A stretch of 32,245 nt of DNA from Bacteroidota bacterium (GCA_009786075.1 WQTX01000025.1:1-32245), one strand, 5' to 3'. Shown: positions 22,156 to 30,333, counted from the stretch's first letter. Numbers and translations are program-made. The notes: a model not told the origin generated them from the letters alone.

Positions 22156-22443
22156 ATGGTAGATTACGGAAAAACAGATACTTACGAAGATACGGACGTT
22201 GCTGATTGCATTGCCGATACGCATACATTGTTATTGCACAACGACGACTTTAACTCCTTCAATTTTGTGATAGACTGTTTGATAAAAATTTGCAAACACG
22301 AAGAGGAACAAGCTACGCAATGCGCTTACTTAGTGCATTATACTGGCAAAACCGACATTATGCACGGCGAATTATCGAAACTACAATCCTGCAAAACCGC
22401 CTTAACCGACCGTGGGCTTTCGGCTACGATAGAAAGAAATTAG
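22156..22443 (+). CDS. clpS: ATP-dependent Clp protease adaptor ClpS
   Basis: A 95-residue adaptor that recognises N-degron substrates and passes them to the ClpAP/ClpCP protease. The binding pocket is intact: LLLHNDDFNSFNFVI (N29, D30) and the conserved His61 in VHYTGK. EEQATQCAYL supplies the helix preceding it. A variable acidic N-terminal extension of about 22 residues is normal. It ends in a 4-base overlap with the convergent EEP-family gene (TAG on plus, TAA on minus). No clpA or clpC lies nearby. Confidence 0.88.
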   Translation: MVDYGKTDTYEDTDVADCIADTHTLLLHNDDFNSFNFVIDCLIKICKHEEEQATQCAYLVHYTGKTDIMHGELSKLQSCKTALTDRGLSATIERN

Positions 22444-23534
22444 GGAGCTATTATCTCCGCCACCACCGGAAAATGGTCGGAAATTTTCTCTCGATGTACT
22501 GTGCTCGAAACAGGCGTAAAATCGGGGTGCATCAATATAAAATCTATGCGTTTCGACAGGAATTTCCAATGATACGTCCCCCCCACTCCTTTCGATGTTT
22601 CTAAAAAGGCATCACGTAAATTGTTGGTTGCCCGTATTATATGGTAGGTAAATGAATACGGCGGAGCATTGAAATCGCCGCACACAAGCGTTTTGTACGG
22701 ACAATCCTGCACCGATTTTGTTAAAAGAATTGCTTGTGCGTTGCGTGTTTGCATAGCTTGCACCATTTTTTGCAGCACATTTTTCACTTCTTCCACTTCA
22801 AAATTTTCGCCCGAAGCTATTTGTTCTATGGTTTCATAATTTTCGCTGTGCAAACGGTACGATTCCAAGTGATTGTTGTACACGCGAATAGTATCGCCGC
22901 CACGCACCACATCTGCCCAATGCGATGAATTGCCGGAATTACCAAAATCCAACGTTCCTTTTTGCACAATCGGGTAACGGCTAAAAATAACCGTTCCATA
23001 AAAATAGCGGTCTTTTATATAATGAAGTTTATGCACAGCCACGTATTTCAAGCCCAACTGCTGTTTGATGCTGTCCATAAGCTGATATTTTTCCTGCTTG
23101 TCGTAATGATATTCTTGAAAACAAATAATATCGGGTTGCGACTGCTTCAACAATGAAAAAACTTGGGCTTGTATTGTTGGTCGTTCACGCCACCCCCAAT
23201 AATTAAACGCATTCACGTTATAGGTAACTACGCGCAAAGTTTTGTCGTTTTCCCCTATTTCCCGCGGACTGCCAAAACCAAACGTATCGAAAAAAGGCGA
23301 ATAACTCAACGCCATGGCAACAAGCACCACAAGCACATACCACCATTTTCGCATAATAATCCAAAAAAGTAAAAAAGCACAGTTTACACCCACGTAATAC
23401 GGGTAGCCCAGCGAAACAAGCTCAAACACCCACGGCGGTTCATTATGAAACAATCGTACGCCTGCCGACATGAGCAGCAGCACAACGAATACGAGGTTAA
23501 TGATTAGAATTATGTAGCGGATAACGTTTCTCAT
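22440..23534 (-). CDS. Membrane-anchored endonuclease/exonuclease/phosphatase family protein
   Basis: A 364-residue protein with three predicted N-terminal membrane helices (about residues 5-25, 43-62, 64-82) and a C-terminal EEP (DNase I-like) domain. Metal and catalytic motifs appear in order: VVTYNVNAFN, CFQEYHY (Glu), YNNHLES (His), VCGDFNAPPYS (Asp and Asn), RIDFIL and SDHFPVV (Asp-His). All residues for a phosphodiester hydrolase are present. The domain faces either side of the membrane; sphingomyelinase-like, phosphatase or nuclease substrates are all possible. It lies downstream of the rhomboid gene, separated by an inverted pair of REP-like elements. Confidence 0.85.
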   Translation of the reverse strand: MRNVIRYIILIINLVFVVLLLMSAGVRLFHNEPPWVFELVSLGYPYYVGVNCAFLLFWIIMRKWWYVLVVLVAMALSYSPFFDTFGFGSPREIGENDKTLRVVTYNVNAFNYWGWRERPTIQAQVFSLLKQSQPDIICFQEYHYDKQEKYQLMDSIKQQLGLKYVAVHKLHYIKDRYFYGTVIFSRYPIVQKGTLDFGNSGNSSHWADVVRGGDTIRVYNNHLESYRLHSENYETIEQIASGENFEVEEVKNVLQKMVQAMQTRNAQAILLTKSVQDCPYKTLVCGDFNAPPYSFTYHIIRATNNLRDAFLETSKGVGGTYHWKFLSKRIDFILMHPDFTPVSSTVHREKISDHFPVVAEIIAP

Positions 23535-23539
23535 ATAAA

Positions 23540-23575
23540 AAAGCCCCCCTAAATCCCCCCTCAGGGGGGACTTTT
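23540..23575. repeat. C/G-rich REP-like element upstream of the EEP gene
   Basis: AAAGCCCCCCTAAATCCCC continues into a CCC...GGG hairpin ending ACTTTT. It is the same family as 3255-3290 and lies in the opposite orientation to 23681-23714. The pair brackets about 105 bases of AT-rich sequence. Confidence 0.8.
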
Positions 23576-23680
23576 GGAACTGTGGTTTAATTGTTTATAG
23601 TATTTTAATTTTGTGCATTTTGTTTCTTTATAAAGATAGAAATCTTCAGAATTATTTGGAAGTATTCATTACTTCTTCAG

Positions 23681-23714
23681 AAAGTCCCCCCTGAGGGGGA
23701 TTTAGGGGGCTTTA
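23681..23714. repeat. C/G-rich REP-like element abutting the rhomboid stop
   Basis: The minus strand begins TAAAGCCCCCTAAATCCCCC, and the TAA (23712-23714) is the rhomboid gene's stop codon, exactly as for gldB at 3288. The hairpin can act as a terminator. Confidence 0.8.
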
Positions 23715-24620
23715 CATCTTTTGGTGGAACAACAAATCTTTTTCTCTCTTAGTCAAACTATCGTAACCATGTTTGGAAATTTTGTCCAAAATTACATCAA
23801 TTTCGGCTTGCGACGCAGCAACTTTTCCAATTTCTTCAAATTGCACGTCGGAAATATTTGATTTTTTGTTGCGATAACTTACCCGCATTTTTGGTTTTTC
23901 GGCAAACAATCCGGTAAACCAATCACACAAACGCCCAAACCACGCCGCAATATCGTTGCCTTGTTTCAATTGCCACGCCCACACAACACCGAATAACGCT
24001 CCGCCCAAATGCGATAAAACCCCGCCCGAATTAAGTCCGGGAACAGAAATAATATCTAACGCAACCATTACCAACGCAAGATATTTTAAACGCACTTGTC
24101 CGAAAAACAGTAAAAACACCTGATAATTAGGAAAATACGTTGCCGTAGCCACCACCACGGCAAGCACCGCCGCCGATGCACCAATCATAGAAACAGTACC
24201 CATCATTGCCTGTGCCTGCAATGCCGGAATAATTTGAAACATAGCCACCGCAAACAATGCCCCAAAAATTCCACCAAGCACATACACCGCAAACAGGCGT
24301 TTACCTTTGAGCATATCAATAAAAATACGCCCAAACCAAAACAGCCACAGCATATTGAAAAGCAGGTGCAAAAATCCCTTGTGCACAAACATATAGGTAA
24401 TGAGCGTCCACGGTTTGCGAATTAATACTTCGGGATTAAGGTAGGTTTGAATATTTGCCATAATAGCCTCAGTAAATGCACTTGTAACCGATTGTGTAAC
24501 AAGCCACGAAAACAGCGCAAAAATATTGATAAGTGCAAATACGGCTATGTTTATAAAAATCAAGCGATTGAGCGTTGTGCCGTGCTTGAATTGGGTTTGT
24601 AGGTCTTTTATGAGGTTCAT
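23712..24620 (-). CDS. Rhomboid-family intramembrane protein (first of two)
   Basis: A 302-residue polytopic protein with a rhomboid core. HLLFNMLWLFWFG (oxyanion-side Asn), the catalytic Ser149 in MIGASAAVL and His204 in LSHLGGALFG are all present. The usual GASG reads GASA here; the nucleophile is kept but the neighbouring Gly is lost, so activity is likely but not certain. The C-terminal cytoplasmic tail (about residues 250-302) ends in DKISKHGYDSLTKREKDLLF, a helix pair common in Bacteroidota rhomboids. Its start lies 6 bases after the RhuM stop, so it is translated from the same transcript. Confidence 0.85.
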   Translation of the reverse strand: MNLIKDLQTQFKHGTTLNRLIFINIAVFALINIFALFSWLVTQSVTSAFTEAIMANIQTYLNPEVLIRKPWTLITYMFVHKGFLHLLFNMLWLFWFGRIFIDMLKGKRLFAVYVLGGIFGALFAVAMFQIIPALQAQAMMGTVSMIGASAAVLAVVVATATYFPNYQVFLLFFGQVRLKYLALVMVALDIISVPGLNSGGVLSHLGGALFGVVWAWQLKQGNDIAAWFGRLCDWFTGLFAEKPKMRVSYRNKKSNISDVQFEEIGKVAASQAEIDVILDKISKHGYDSLTKREKDLLFHQKM

Positions 24621-24626
24621 AGTTTT

Positions 24627-25631
24627 TTATTTTTTTGCCAATTTAATTTCTTTTTCCAATTGCGCCAATTCCTTCATATCTTCTGCATCGGCTTGTTGTA
24701 TTTCAAAACGTTTTCTCTTTTCACTGAAATTTTCATACACATTTTCTACAAACGCTTCCATTTGTTCATTCGTAACACTGCCTTTTCCTATCAACAATTC
24801 TTTTTTATTGAATGTTATAATGCCATCTACATTTTCACGCCAAAATTTCATTGAAATATCTTTTCTTCCTTTTGCTTGCAATTCGGCAGTTTCTAAAAAT
24901 ATGATAACCATACGGTTAAGGCTATCCATTTCGTCTTCTGTCAGGTAATTTTTTGCAATATAAATGTCCTGCTTACGCACAATTTTGCCCTTCCAACTTG
25001 AGAGTGCCATATTTGGCTCATTAGCATTGGCACGAGAAATTACAAGTTCGGCAGCCGTTTTTCCGGTAACTGCATACAAAAGTTTATTTTGTGTTTCGGC
25101 AAAAAACATCTGTGTAGCTTTATCGGTCGCATCGTAATCGGTTGATAACGCAAACAAATCTCTGACTTTTTGATAAAAACGTTTTTCGGAAGCACGAATA
25201 TCACGAATTCGCTCCAAAAGTTCATCGTAATAATCGGGACGACCGTCAGGATTTTTCAACCGTTCATCGTCCATTACAAAGCCTTTTATCATAAATTCCT
25301 TCAAATTACGGTTTGCCCACTGCCTAAACTGCGTTCCTCGCTTGCTACGAACACGAAAACCAATAGCCAAAATCATTTCCAAACTATAAAAAGTTACTGT
25401 GTAATTTTTGCCATCAGTGGCAGTTGTCAAGTAATCCTTGACAACTGAATTTACATCTAACTCATTCTCTTCCAATATATTAATTATATGCAAACTAATA
25501 TTTTGCTTAGAGGTGTCAAAAAGTTCCGCCAAATGACTTTGATTAAGCCACACATTGCCGTCTTTCGACATCAAACTAATTGATGCTTTGCCGTCGTCGG
25601 TGTTGTATATGATTATTTCTTGGGGTTTCAT
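24627..25631 (-). CDS. RhuM-family virulence/accessory protein
   Basis: A 334-residue member of the RhuM family (PF13310), named after a Salmonella pathogenicity-island gene. Typical blocks are VWLNQSHLAELFDTSKQNIS, ENELDVNSVVKDY, TVTFYSLEMILAIGFRVRS, RGTQFRQWANRNLKEFMIKG and TGKTAAELVISRA. A winged-helix-like N-terminus suggests DNA binding; the biochemical role is not established. Such genes are often accessory and found near restriction systems or mobile DNA. Here the gene is packed between a rhomboid gene (6-base gap) and the LRV gene (6-base gap), suggesting insertion into an older operon. Confidence 0.9.
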   Translation of the reverse strand: MKPQEIIIYNTDDGKASISLMSKDGNVWLNQSHLAELFDTSKQNISLHIINILEENELDVNSVVKDYLTTATDGKNYTVTFYSLEMILAIGFRVRSKRGTQFRQWANRNLKEFMIKGFVMDDERLKNPDGRPDYYDELLERIRDIRASEKRFYQKVRDLFALSTDYDATDKATQMFFAETQNKLLYAVTGKTAAELVISRANANEPNMALSSWKGKIVRKQDIYIAKNYLTEDEMDSLNRMVIIFLETAELQAKGRKDISMKFWRENVDGIITFNKKELLIGKGSVTNEQMEAFVENVYENFSEKRKRFEIQQADAEDMKELAQLEKEIKLAKK

Positions 25632-25637
25632 TTGGGT

Positions 25638-26945
25638 TTAATCTTTTTCTGCATTCGCAAGTTCTTTTAAAATTCTAACAGGAGTATTCAAGTTTTTGGC
25701 AACGGCTATACGAACATCAATATGGCTATCTTGCGCCAATTCTTCCAATATTTCTATTGATGCATTTTCATTAGCAGCAACTTTTTTTCGCACCCATTCA
25801 CTACTATCTTTCGACAATTCCTGTAATATTTCTATTGAAGTATTGGGATTTTCAGCAACGCTCATACGAACTCTAAATTCAATATCTTTTGCTAATTCGT
25901 TTAAAATTTCTATCGGAGTGTTTGGATTTTTTGCCACCATCTCGCGAACACTTGAATAGTTATCTTTCGCTAATTCTTGTAATGTTTCTATTGGCGTGTT
26001 TGGATTTATTGCAACCCTCCCACGAACAAAATAAATATTACTTTTTGCTAATTCTTGTAACGTTTCGACTGATGTATTTGTATTTTGAGCAACTGCTTCA
26101 TGAACCGCATAATGAACATCTTTCGCTAACTCATTTAGCATTTCAATTGAAGTATTTGAATTTTTGGCAACGGCTATACGAACATTAATATGACTATCTT
26201 GCGCCAATTCTTCCAATATTTCTATTGATGTATTTTCATTAGCAGCAACTTTTTCTCGCACCCGCCCATTACTATCATTCGCTATTTTTTTTAATATTTC
26301 AATAGGAGTATTTTGGTTGTAAACAATTCCCTCACGAACTGAATAATCTTCATCTGTTGCTAATGTTTTTAAAATTTCTGTTGGAGTATTGTGGTTACGT
26401 GCAACCGAAATACGAACAAAATGATGGCAATCTTTTGCTAATTTTTGTAATGTTTTTTGTGGAGTGTTTTCATTGCGAGCAATCTCCGTACGAACTTGAA
26501 ATTCACTATCTTTTGCTAATTTTTTCAACGTCCGTATTGACACATTTTCATTACGAGCAACATTCATGCGAACCCACCAGACAGTATCATTTGCCAACTT
26601 TTTCAACATTCGTCGAGTGGTATTTGGGTTGTCTGCAACGTTAATACGAACACCTCCTATTGTTAACGTTTTTAAAATTTCTGTTGGAGTATTGGGATTT
26701 GCAGCAACACTTTCACGTACATTATAATTATTATCTTTTGCTAACTCTTGTAACGTTTTTATTGGAGTATTTTGATTTCTTGCAACGAAACACCGAACAT
26801 TACAAGCACTATCTTTTGCTAATTCTTGTAAAATTTCTATCGTTACATTTGGATTTCCGGCAACAACCTCACGAACCTGAGATTGCGCTGAAACCGCCAA
26901 ACAAGCAATCAAAAATAAACTCGTTAAAAATAATTTTGTTCTCAT
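25638..26945 (-). CDS. Secreted LRV-type (leucine-rich repeat variant) solenoid protein
   Basis: A 435-residue exported protein: signal peptide MRTKLFLTSLFLIACLAVSA with cleavage near AQSQ, then sixteen 26-residue repeats filling the rest. The consensus is VR..VA.NPNTPIEILQELA followed by KDS..., an alternating alpha/3-10 helical solenoid like the LRV or HEAT-like fold (PF01816). The third repeat is 3 residues short. Two stretches, 25693-25790 and 26161-26258, are almost identical at DNA level and lie exactly six repeat units (468 bases) apart, showing recent internal copying. The LRV family's Fe-S cluster motif is not seen. The protein is probably a binding scaffold. It starts 10 bases after the Hint gene's stop. 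Confidence 0.88.
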   Translation of the reverse strand: MRTKLFLTSLFLIACLAVSAQSQVREVVAGNPNVTIEILQELAKDSACNVRCFVARNQNTPIKTLQELAKDNNYNVRESVAANPNTPTEILKTLTIGGVRINVADNPNTTRRMLKKLANDTVWWVRMNVARNENVSIRTLKKLAKDSEFQVRTEIARNENTPQKTLQKLAKDCHHFVRISVARNHNTPTEILKTLATDEDYSVREGIVYNQNTPIEILKKIANDSNGRVREKVAANENTSIEILEELAQDSHINVRIAVAKNSNTSIEMLNELAKDVHYAVHEAVAQNTNTSVETLQELAKSNIYFVRGRVAINPNTPIETLQELAKDNYSSVREMVAKNPNTPIEILNELAKDIEFRVRMSVAENPNTSIEILQELSKDSSEWVRKKVAANENASIEILEELAQDSHIDVRIAVAKNLNTPVRILKELANAEKD

Positions 26946-26955
26946 TTTTTTGTAA

Positions 26956-27465
26956 TTATTTTTTCCCTTCCCCCGCTTTTACCAATAGTCCATTCGCAAT
27001 AAAATTATCGCTTTGGGAAAGTTCGAGTGAATACATCAATATCGGAGGTTCTTCGCCAAATGCAGTTACTCCCAAAAGTTCACAATATTCTTTTTTTTCG
27101 GGCATAAAAATTTTATTGCCAATATCTAATTCGGGGTTATAAATTTTTGCAAAAAGTGTAGCCCAGCCTTTTTTTGTCCAAAATGGGTGGTCGGCAGTTG
27201 TTGTTATCGAATTATCTTTGAAATCTAATATGTACATGTAGGTATGTTTGCCAATAATCAATTTTGTAACTTCTGTGTTTATCAATGTTTTAGTTTTAAA
27301 ATTGTAGCTTTTCACACTGTCGCCTTTTTGTATTAATTCAATGTTTTTCAGCGAATTATCTGCCATCAAAATTTTTGTTCCGGCGGTGAGGCAATCATTT
27401 TGAGAAAATAAACTTCCCGAAAATGTAAGAAACATCGCAAGTATGAATAATCGTTGTTTTTTCAT
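26956..27465 (-). CDS. Small secreted Hint-domain (intein/hedgehog-type) protein
   Basis: A 169-residue protein with a signal peptide (MKKQRLFILAMFLTFSGSLF, cleavage near SQ/ND) and essentially one Hint domain. The splicing-type nucleophile is Cys25 in CLTAGTKILMADNS, followed by block B TTADHPFW (T90..H93) and the block F-like end SDNFIANGLLV. The usual C-terminal His-Asn is absent: after LLV the sequence is KAGEGKK. N-terminal acyl shift and cleavage are therefore conceivable, but classical splicing is not. Cys25 would lie two residues after the predicted signal cleavage site, leaving almost no N-extein. The frame is open to 27516, but the ATG at 27465 begins the signal peptide. Neighbour of the LRV gene. 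Role unknown. Confidence 0.8.
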   Translation of the reverse strand: MKKQRLFILAMFLTFSGSLFSQNDCLTAGTKILMADNSLKNIELIQKGDSVKSYNFKTKTLINTEVTKLIIGKHTYMYILDFKDNSITTTADHPFWTKKGWATLFAKIYNPELDIGNKIFMPEKKEYCELLGVTAFGEEPPILMYSLELSQSDNFIANGLLVKAGEGKK

Positions 27466-27505
27466 AATTTTTTGTCTTATGTCTATTAGTCTAAAAATCT
27501 TGTGT

Positions 27506-28294
27506 CTAAATTTCATACCTGCTTTTCCCTTTTTTCCGCCACCACATAATCAAAATAAACGCAAAAATCATTCCGCCCAAGTGGGCAAAATGCGCCACAT
27601 TATCGCTTGCCGAATTGCGCATACCCAAGAAAAGTTCAAGTGCACCGTACAAAATTACAAAATATTTTGCTTTCATTGGAATTGCAAAAAATATGTACAA
27701 ATACGCATTAGGAAACAACATTCCGAATGCCATAAGTAAACCAAAAATTGCGCCTGATGCACCAACTGTAGGCACATTTACAACTCGATTTAATTCGCCC
27801 AAAAACGCATCGGTATAATTCTTTTTTTGCCAAATTAATTCCGCCCCTTGGGTGTTAATCACGTTCATCAGTTCGGAAAGTTGCTCCTGCGGTATTCCAT
27901 CTGTAAGGTTTTGCAGACGAATATAAGCAACCAAAATTTGCACCAACCCTGCGCCAATTCCGCACACCATATAAAAAATAAAAAATCGTTTCGCTCCCCA
28001 ATATTGCTCTAAAATAGTGCCAAACATCCACAAAGCAAACATATTGAAAAAAATATGGGTAAAAACTAATTGTCCTTGCGAATCAAACGTTGCGTGCAAA
28101 AACATATACGAAATCAACTGAACAGGTTTAAATTCGGTTGCCGAAATATAGTGCAACCCAAGCAAATGCACCATATCGAAACCGCCGGTCATACGCAACA
28201 CAATACCTATGACGAACATTGCAACATTAAGTATCAATAAGTTTTTTACAACCGGCGTTAAACCGGAAAATCCGGAGAGAGAATAATTGCTCAT
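27506..28294 (-). CDS. Rhomboid-family intramembrane serine protease (second of two)
   Basis: A 262-residue rhomboid with complete active-site signatures: HIFFNMFALWMFG, Ser180 in VGASGAIFGLL and His238 in AHLGGMIF. An additional soluble stretch (about residues 127-170) precedes the catalytic Ser segment. It cleaves membrane proteins within the bilayer; the substrate is unknown. A pair of rhomboids near mutL and an EEP gene is, from memory, a common Bacteroidota arrangement. Here three accessory genes separate the two rhomboids. A TAGTGGTTAATG-type repeat and a composite repeat lie between this gene and mutL. Confidence 0.92.
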   Translation of the reverse strand: MSNYSLSGFSGLTPVVKNLLILNVAMFVIGIVLRMTGGFDMVHLLGLHYISATEFKPVQLISYMFLHATFDSQGQLVFTHIFFNMFALWMFGTILEQYWGAKRFFIFYMVCGIGAGLVQILVAYIRLQNLTDGIPQEQLSELMNVINTQGAELIWQKKNYTDAFLGELNRVVNVPTVGASGAIFGLLMAFGMLFPNAYLYIFFAIPMKAKYFVILYGALELFLGMRNSASDNVAHFAHLGGMIFAFILIMWWRKKGKSRYEI

Positions 28295-28333
28295 ATATTT
28301 TAGTGGTTAATGAATAATGGTAAATGGTTAATT

Positions 28334-28408
28334 TGTAGGGGCAATCCCTTGTGGTTGTCCTGTTTAATTTGTTAATTGATATTCGTTGATATTCGATAGA
28401 TATTCATT
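28334..28408. repeat. Composite dispersed repeat, copy B (inverted)
   Basis: The reverse complement of this stretch reads GAATATCTATCGAATATC ... CAGGACAACCACAAGGGATT GCCCCTACA, matching the composite at 9074-9126. It lies between mutL and the second rhomboid gene, just after the mutL stop. Confidence 0.6.
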
Positions 28409-28416
28409 GTCTTGAT

Positions 28417-30264
28417 TTACGAATTAAATTTTTTAAATATTTCCGCATAATCCAAAAGCACCACCGCTCGTTTGCCGTCGGCAGAAAGATTGTGCTCCGA
28501 ACATTGAAATAACTGTGCTATAAATATTTGCATTTCATCGGGTTGCATTGTAGGATTGCGATACAAGGCTGCCGATTTTGCGAGTGCAAGTGCAATGCGC
28601 TCGTGAACGTTCACTGCTTTGCCTTCTTCGTATTCGGCTATACATTGGTGTATAATGCCTTCTACTTGCACTGCCTCAACATCGGCAGGCGTGCCATGAA
28701 TTACGAATGTGGTGTTGCCAAAATGCTCAATTTCAAATCCCAATTCTGCCAATTGTGGTAAAATTTCCTGCAACACACTCATTTCGTGGGCTGTGGTTTC
28801 TATACGAATGGGTACTATTGTACGTTGCGTTAATTGCTTAGTGCATTGCAATTGCGCTAAAAATTTTTCGTATAAAATACGGCTGTGCGCCCGTTTTATG
28901 TCAATCAACATTAAACCGGTTTTTCCCTGCGTGAGTATGTATTTTTTCTGAATTTGCATACACATTCCGGTTTCTTGCTGCGAATGTTCTTCGTTATTTA
29001 AAGCCGAACGAAAGGTTTGTTGTATGGGAATCGCGGCTTGTCGCGGCGCTGCATCGAATAATTGCTCCCAATTCTGCGTTGATTGTTTGTGCGGCATTGA
29101 AAATGACGACTTCCCTCCTATTCCACTCCCAGCTGACGTGCTTTTTGGCGAACTTTCAAAGGGATTGTAATGCGGATTAATATCTAAACTTGGCAATTTT
29201 ACATCACGTCCGGCAGCAGTTGCAAACAAATCGGAATAATTCGTTTCGTCTGAAAAATCAAGCGACGGTACTACGTTATTTTTGCCGAGCGAGTGTTTTA
29301 CCGTAGCCTCCAACAGTTGCACAACATTGTATTCTTCCACAAATTTTATTTCAGTTTTTGTGGGGTGAATGTTCACATCTATGTGCGCCGGATTGATGTC
29401 AAAAAACACAAAAAACGGCGGGTAATCTTTTGCCGTTATCAAATTTTGATAGGCTCGCATAATTGCTGCTTGAAAGTTTTTTTGCCGGAAAAACCGCTGA
29501 TTTACAAACAAATATTGCAAATAGGAATGTTTTTTCGCCGTTTCGGGAGTGCCCACAAAACCGTGAATTGCCACAATGGACGTTTGCCCCTCAATGGGCA
29601 ACAGTTGTGTTTCAAGTTTTCGCCCAAAAATTGCGCCAATGCGCTGTTTCAAGTTCGTTTCGGGGTATTTTGCAAACAAATTTTCGTCGGTATAAATAGT
29701 AAATGACACTCCGCAATGCGCCAACGCAATTTGATAAATTTCGTTAAAAATAAACTTTTGTTCAGTCTGATTTGTTTTCAAAAATTTACGGCGAGCCGGA
29801 ATGTTAAAAAACAGATTTTTGACTATAAAACTCGTTCCCACCGCACACGAAACCGGTTCTTGGCTCTCAACTTCCGATGCTTTTATTACCAATCGTGTTC
29901 CGCAATCATCATCAGGGCGGCGAGTTTTTACTTCCACGTGCGACACAGCAGCAATCGACGCCAAAGCCTCGCCACGAAAGCCCATAGAGGTTATTGCAAA
30001 TATATCTTCGGCATTGCGAATTTTAGATGTTGCATGCCGCTCAAACGCCATTCGCACATCAGTTTCACTCATACCGTCTCCGTTGTCGGTAATTTGAATA
30101 AGCGTGCGTCCAGCATCAACTATTTTTATAGTAATATCGGTAGCGCCGGCATCAATTGCATTTTCGAGTAACTCCTTTACCACCGAAGCCGGTCGTTGCA
30201 CAACCTCGCCTGCGGCAATTTGGTTGGCTACGGAATCGGGTAAAAGGTGGATAATGTCGGACAT
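28417..30264 (-). CDS. mutL: DNA mismatch repair protein MutL
   Basis: A 615-residue GHKL ATPase that couples MutS to downstream repair steps. The N-terminal ATPase is intact: ENAIDAGATDI, DNGDGM and TSMGFRGEALASI. Residues about 340-430 are a variable linker (SSPKSTSAGSGIGGKSSF). In the C-terminal dimerisation domain the metal-binding endonuclease motif DQHA(X)2E(X)4E is degenerate, reading DIKRAHSRILYE near residue 453. The CPHGRP-type motif is replaced by SADGKR. The protein therefore probably lacks nicking activity, which seems usual for Bacteroidota. The length is standard. A promoter lies 38 bases upstream. Confidence 0.95.
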   Translation of the reverse strand: MSDIIHLLPDSVANQIAAGEVVQRPASVVKELLENAIDAGATDITIKIVDAGRTLIQITDNGDGMSETDVRMAFERHATSKIRNAEDIFAITSMGFRGEALASIAAVSHVEVKTRRPDDDCGTRLVIKASEVESQEPVSCAVGTSFIVKNLFFNIPARRKFLKTNQTEQKFIFNEIYQIALAHCGVSFTIYTDENLFAKYPETNLKQRIGAIFGRKLETQLLPIEGQTSIVAIHGFVGTPETAKKHSYLQYLFVNQRFFRQKNFQAAIMRAYQNLITAKDYPPFFVFFDINPAHIDVNIHPTKTEIKFVEEYNVVQLLEATVKHSLGKNNVVPSLDFSDETNYSDLFATAAGRDVKLPSLDINPHYNPFESSPKSTSAGSGIGGKSSFSMPHKQSTQNWEQLFDAAPRQAAIPIQQTFRSALNNEEHSQQETGMCMQIQKKYILTQGKTGLMLIDIKRAHSRILYEKFLAQLQCTKQLTQRTIVPIRIETTAHEMSVLQEILPQLAELGFEIEHFGNTTFVIHGTPADVEAVQVEGIIHQCIAEYEEGKAVNVHERIALALAKSAALYRNPTMQPDEMQIFIAQLFQCSEHNLSADGKRAVVLLDYAEIFKKFNS

Positions 30265-30301
30265 GGGGCGAATAATTGAATAACAGAATAACTGAAACGT
30301 G

Positions 30302-30333
30302 CAAAAATAAGCAATATCATTTAATTAAGGCAA
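30302..30333 (-). promoter_or_regulatory. Promoter of mutL
   Basis: On the minus strand: TTG (30331-30333), a 21-base spacer, then TATTTTTG (30302-30309), 37 bases before the start codon. Confidence 0.5.

Noticed and set aside
25638-26945. Regular 78-base periodicity resembling a CRISPR or satellite array
   Set aside because: The periodicity is that of 26-residue protein repeats in one long open frame with a signal peptide. Units are diverged and have no spacer-repeat structure.
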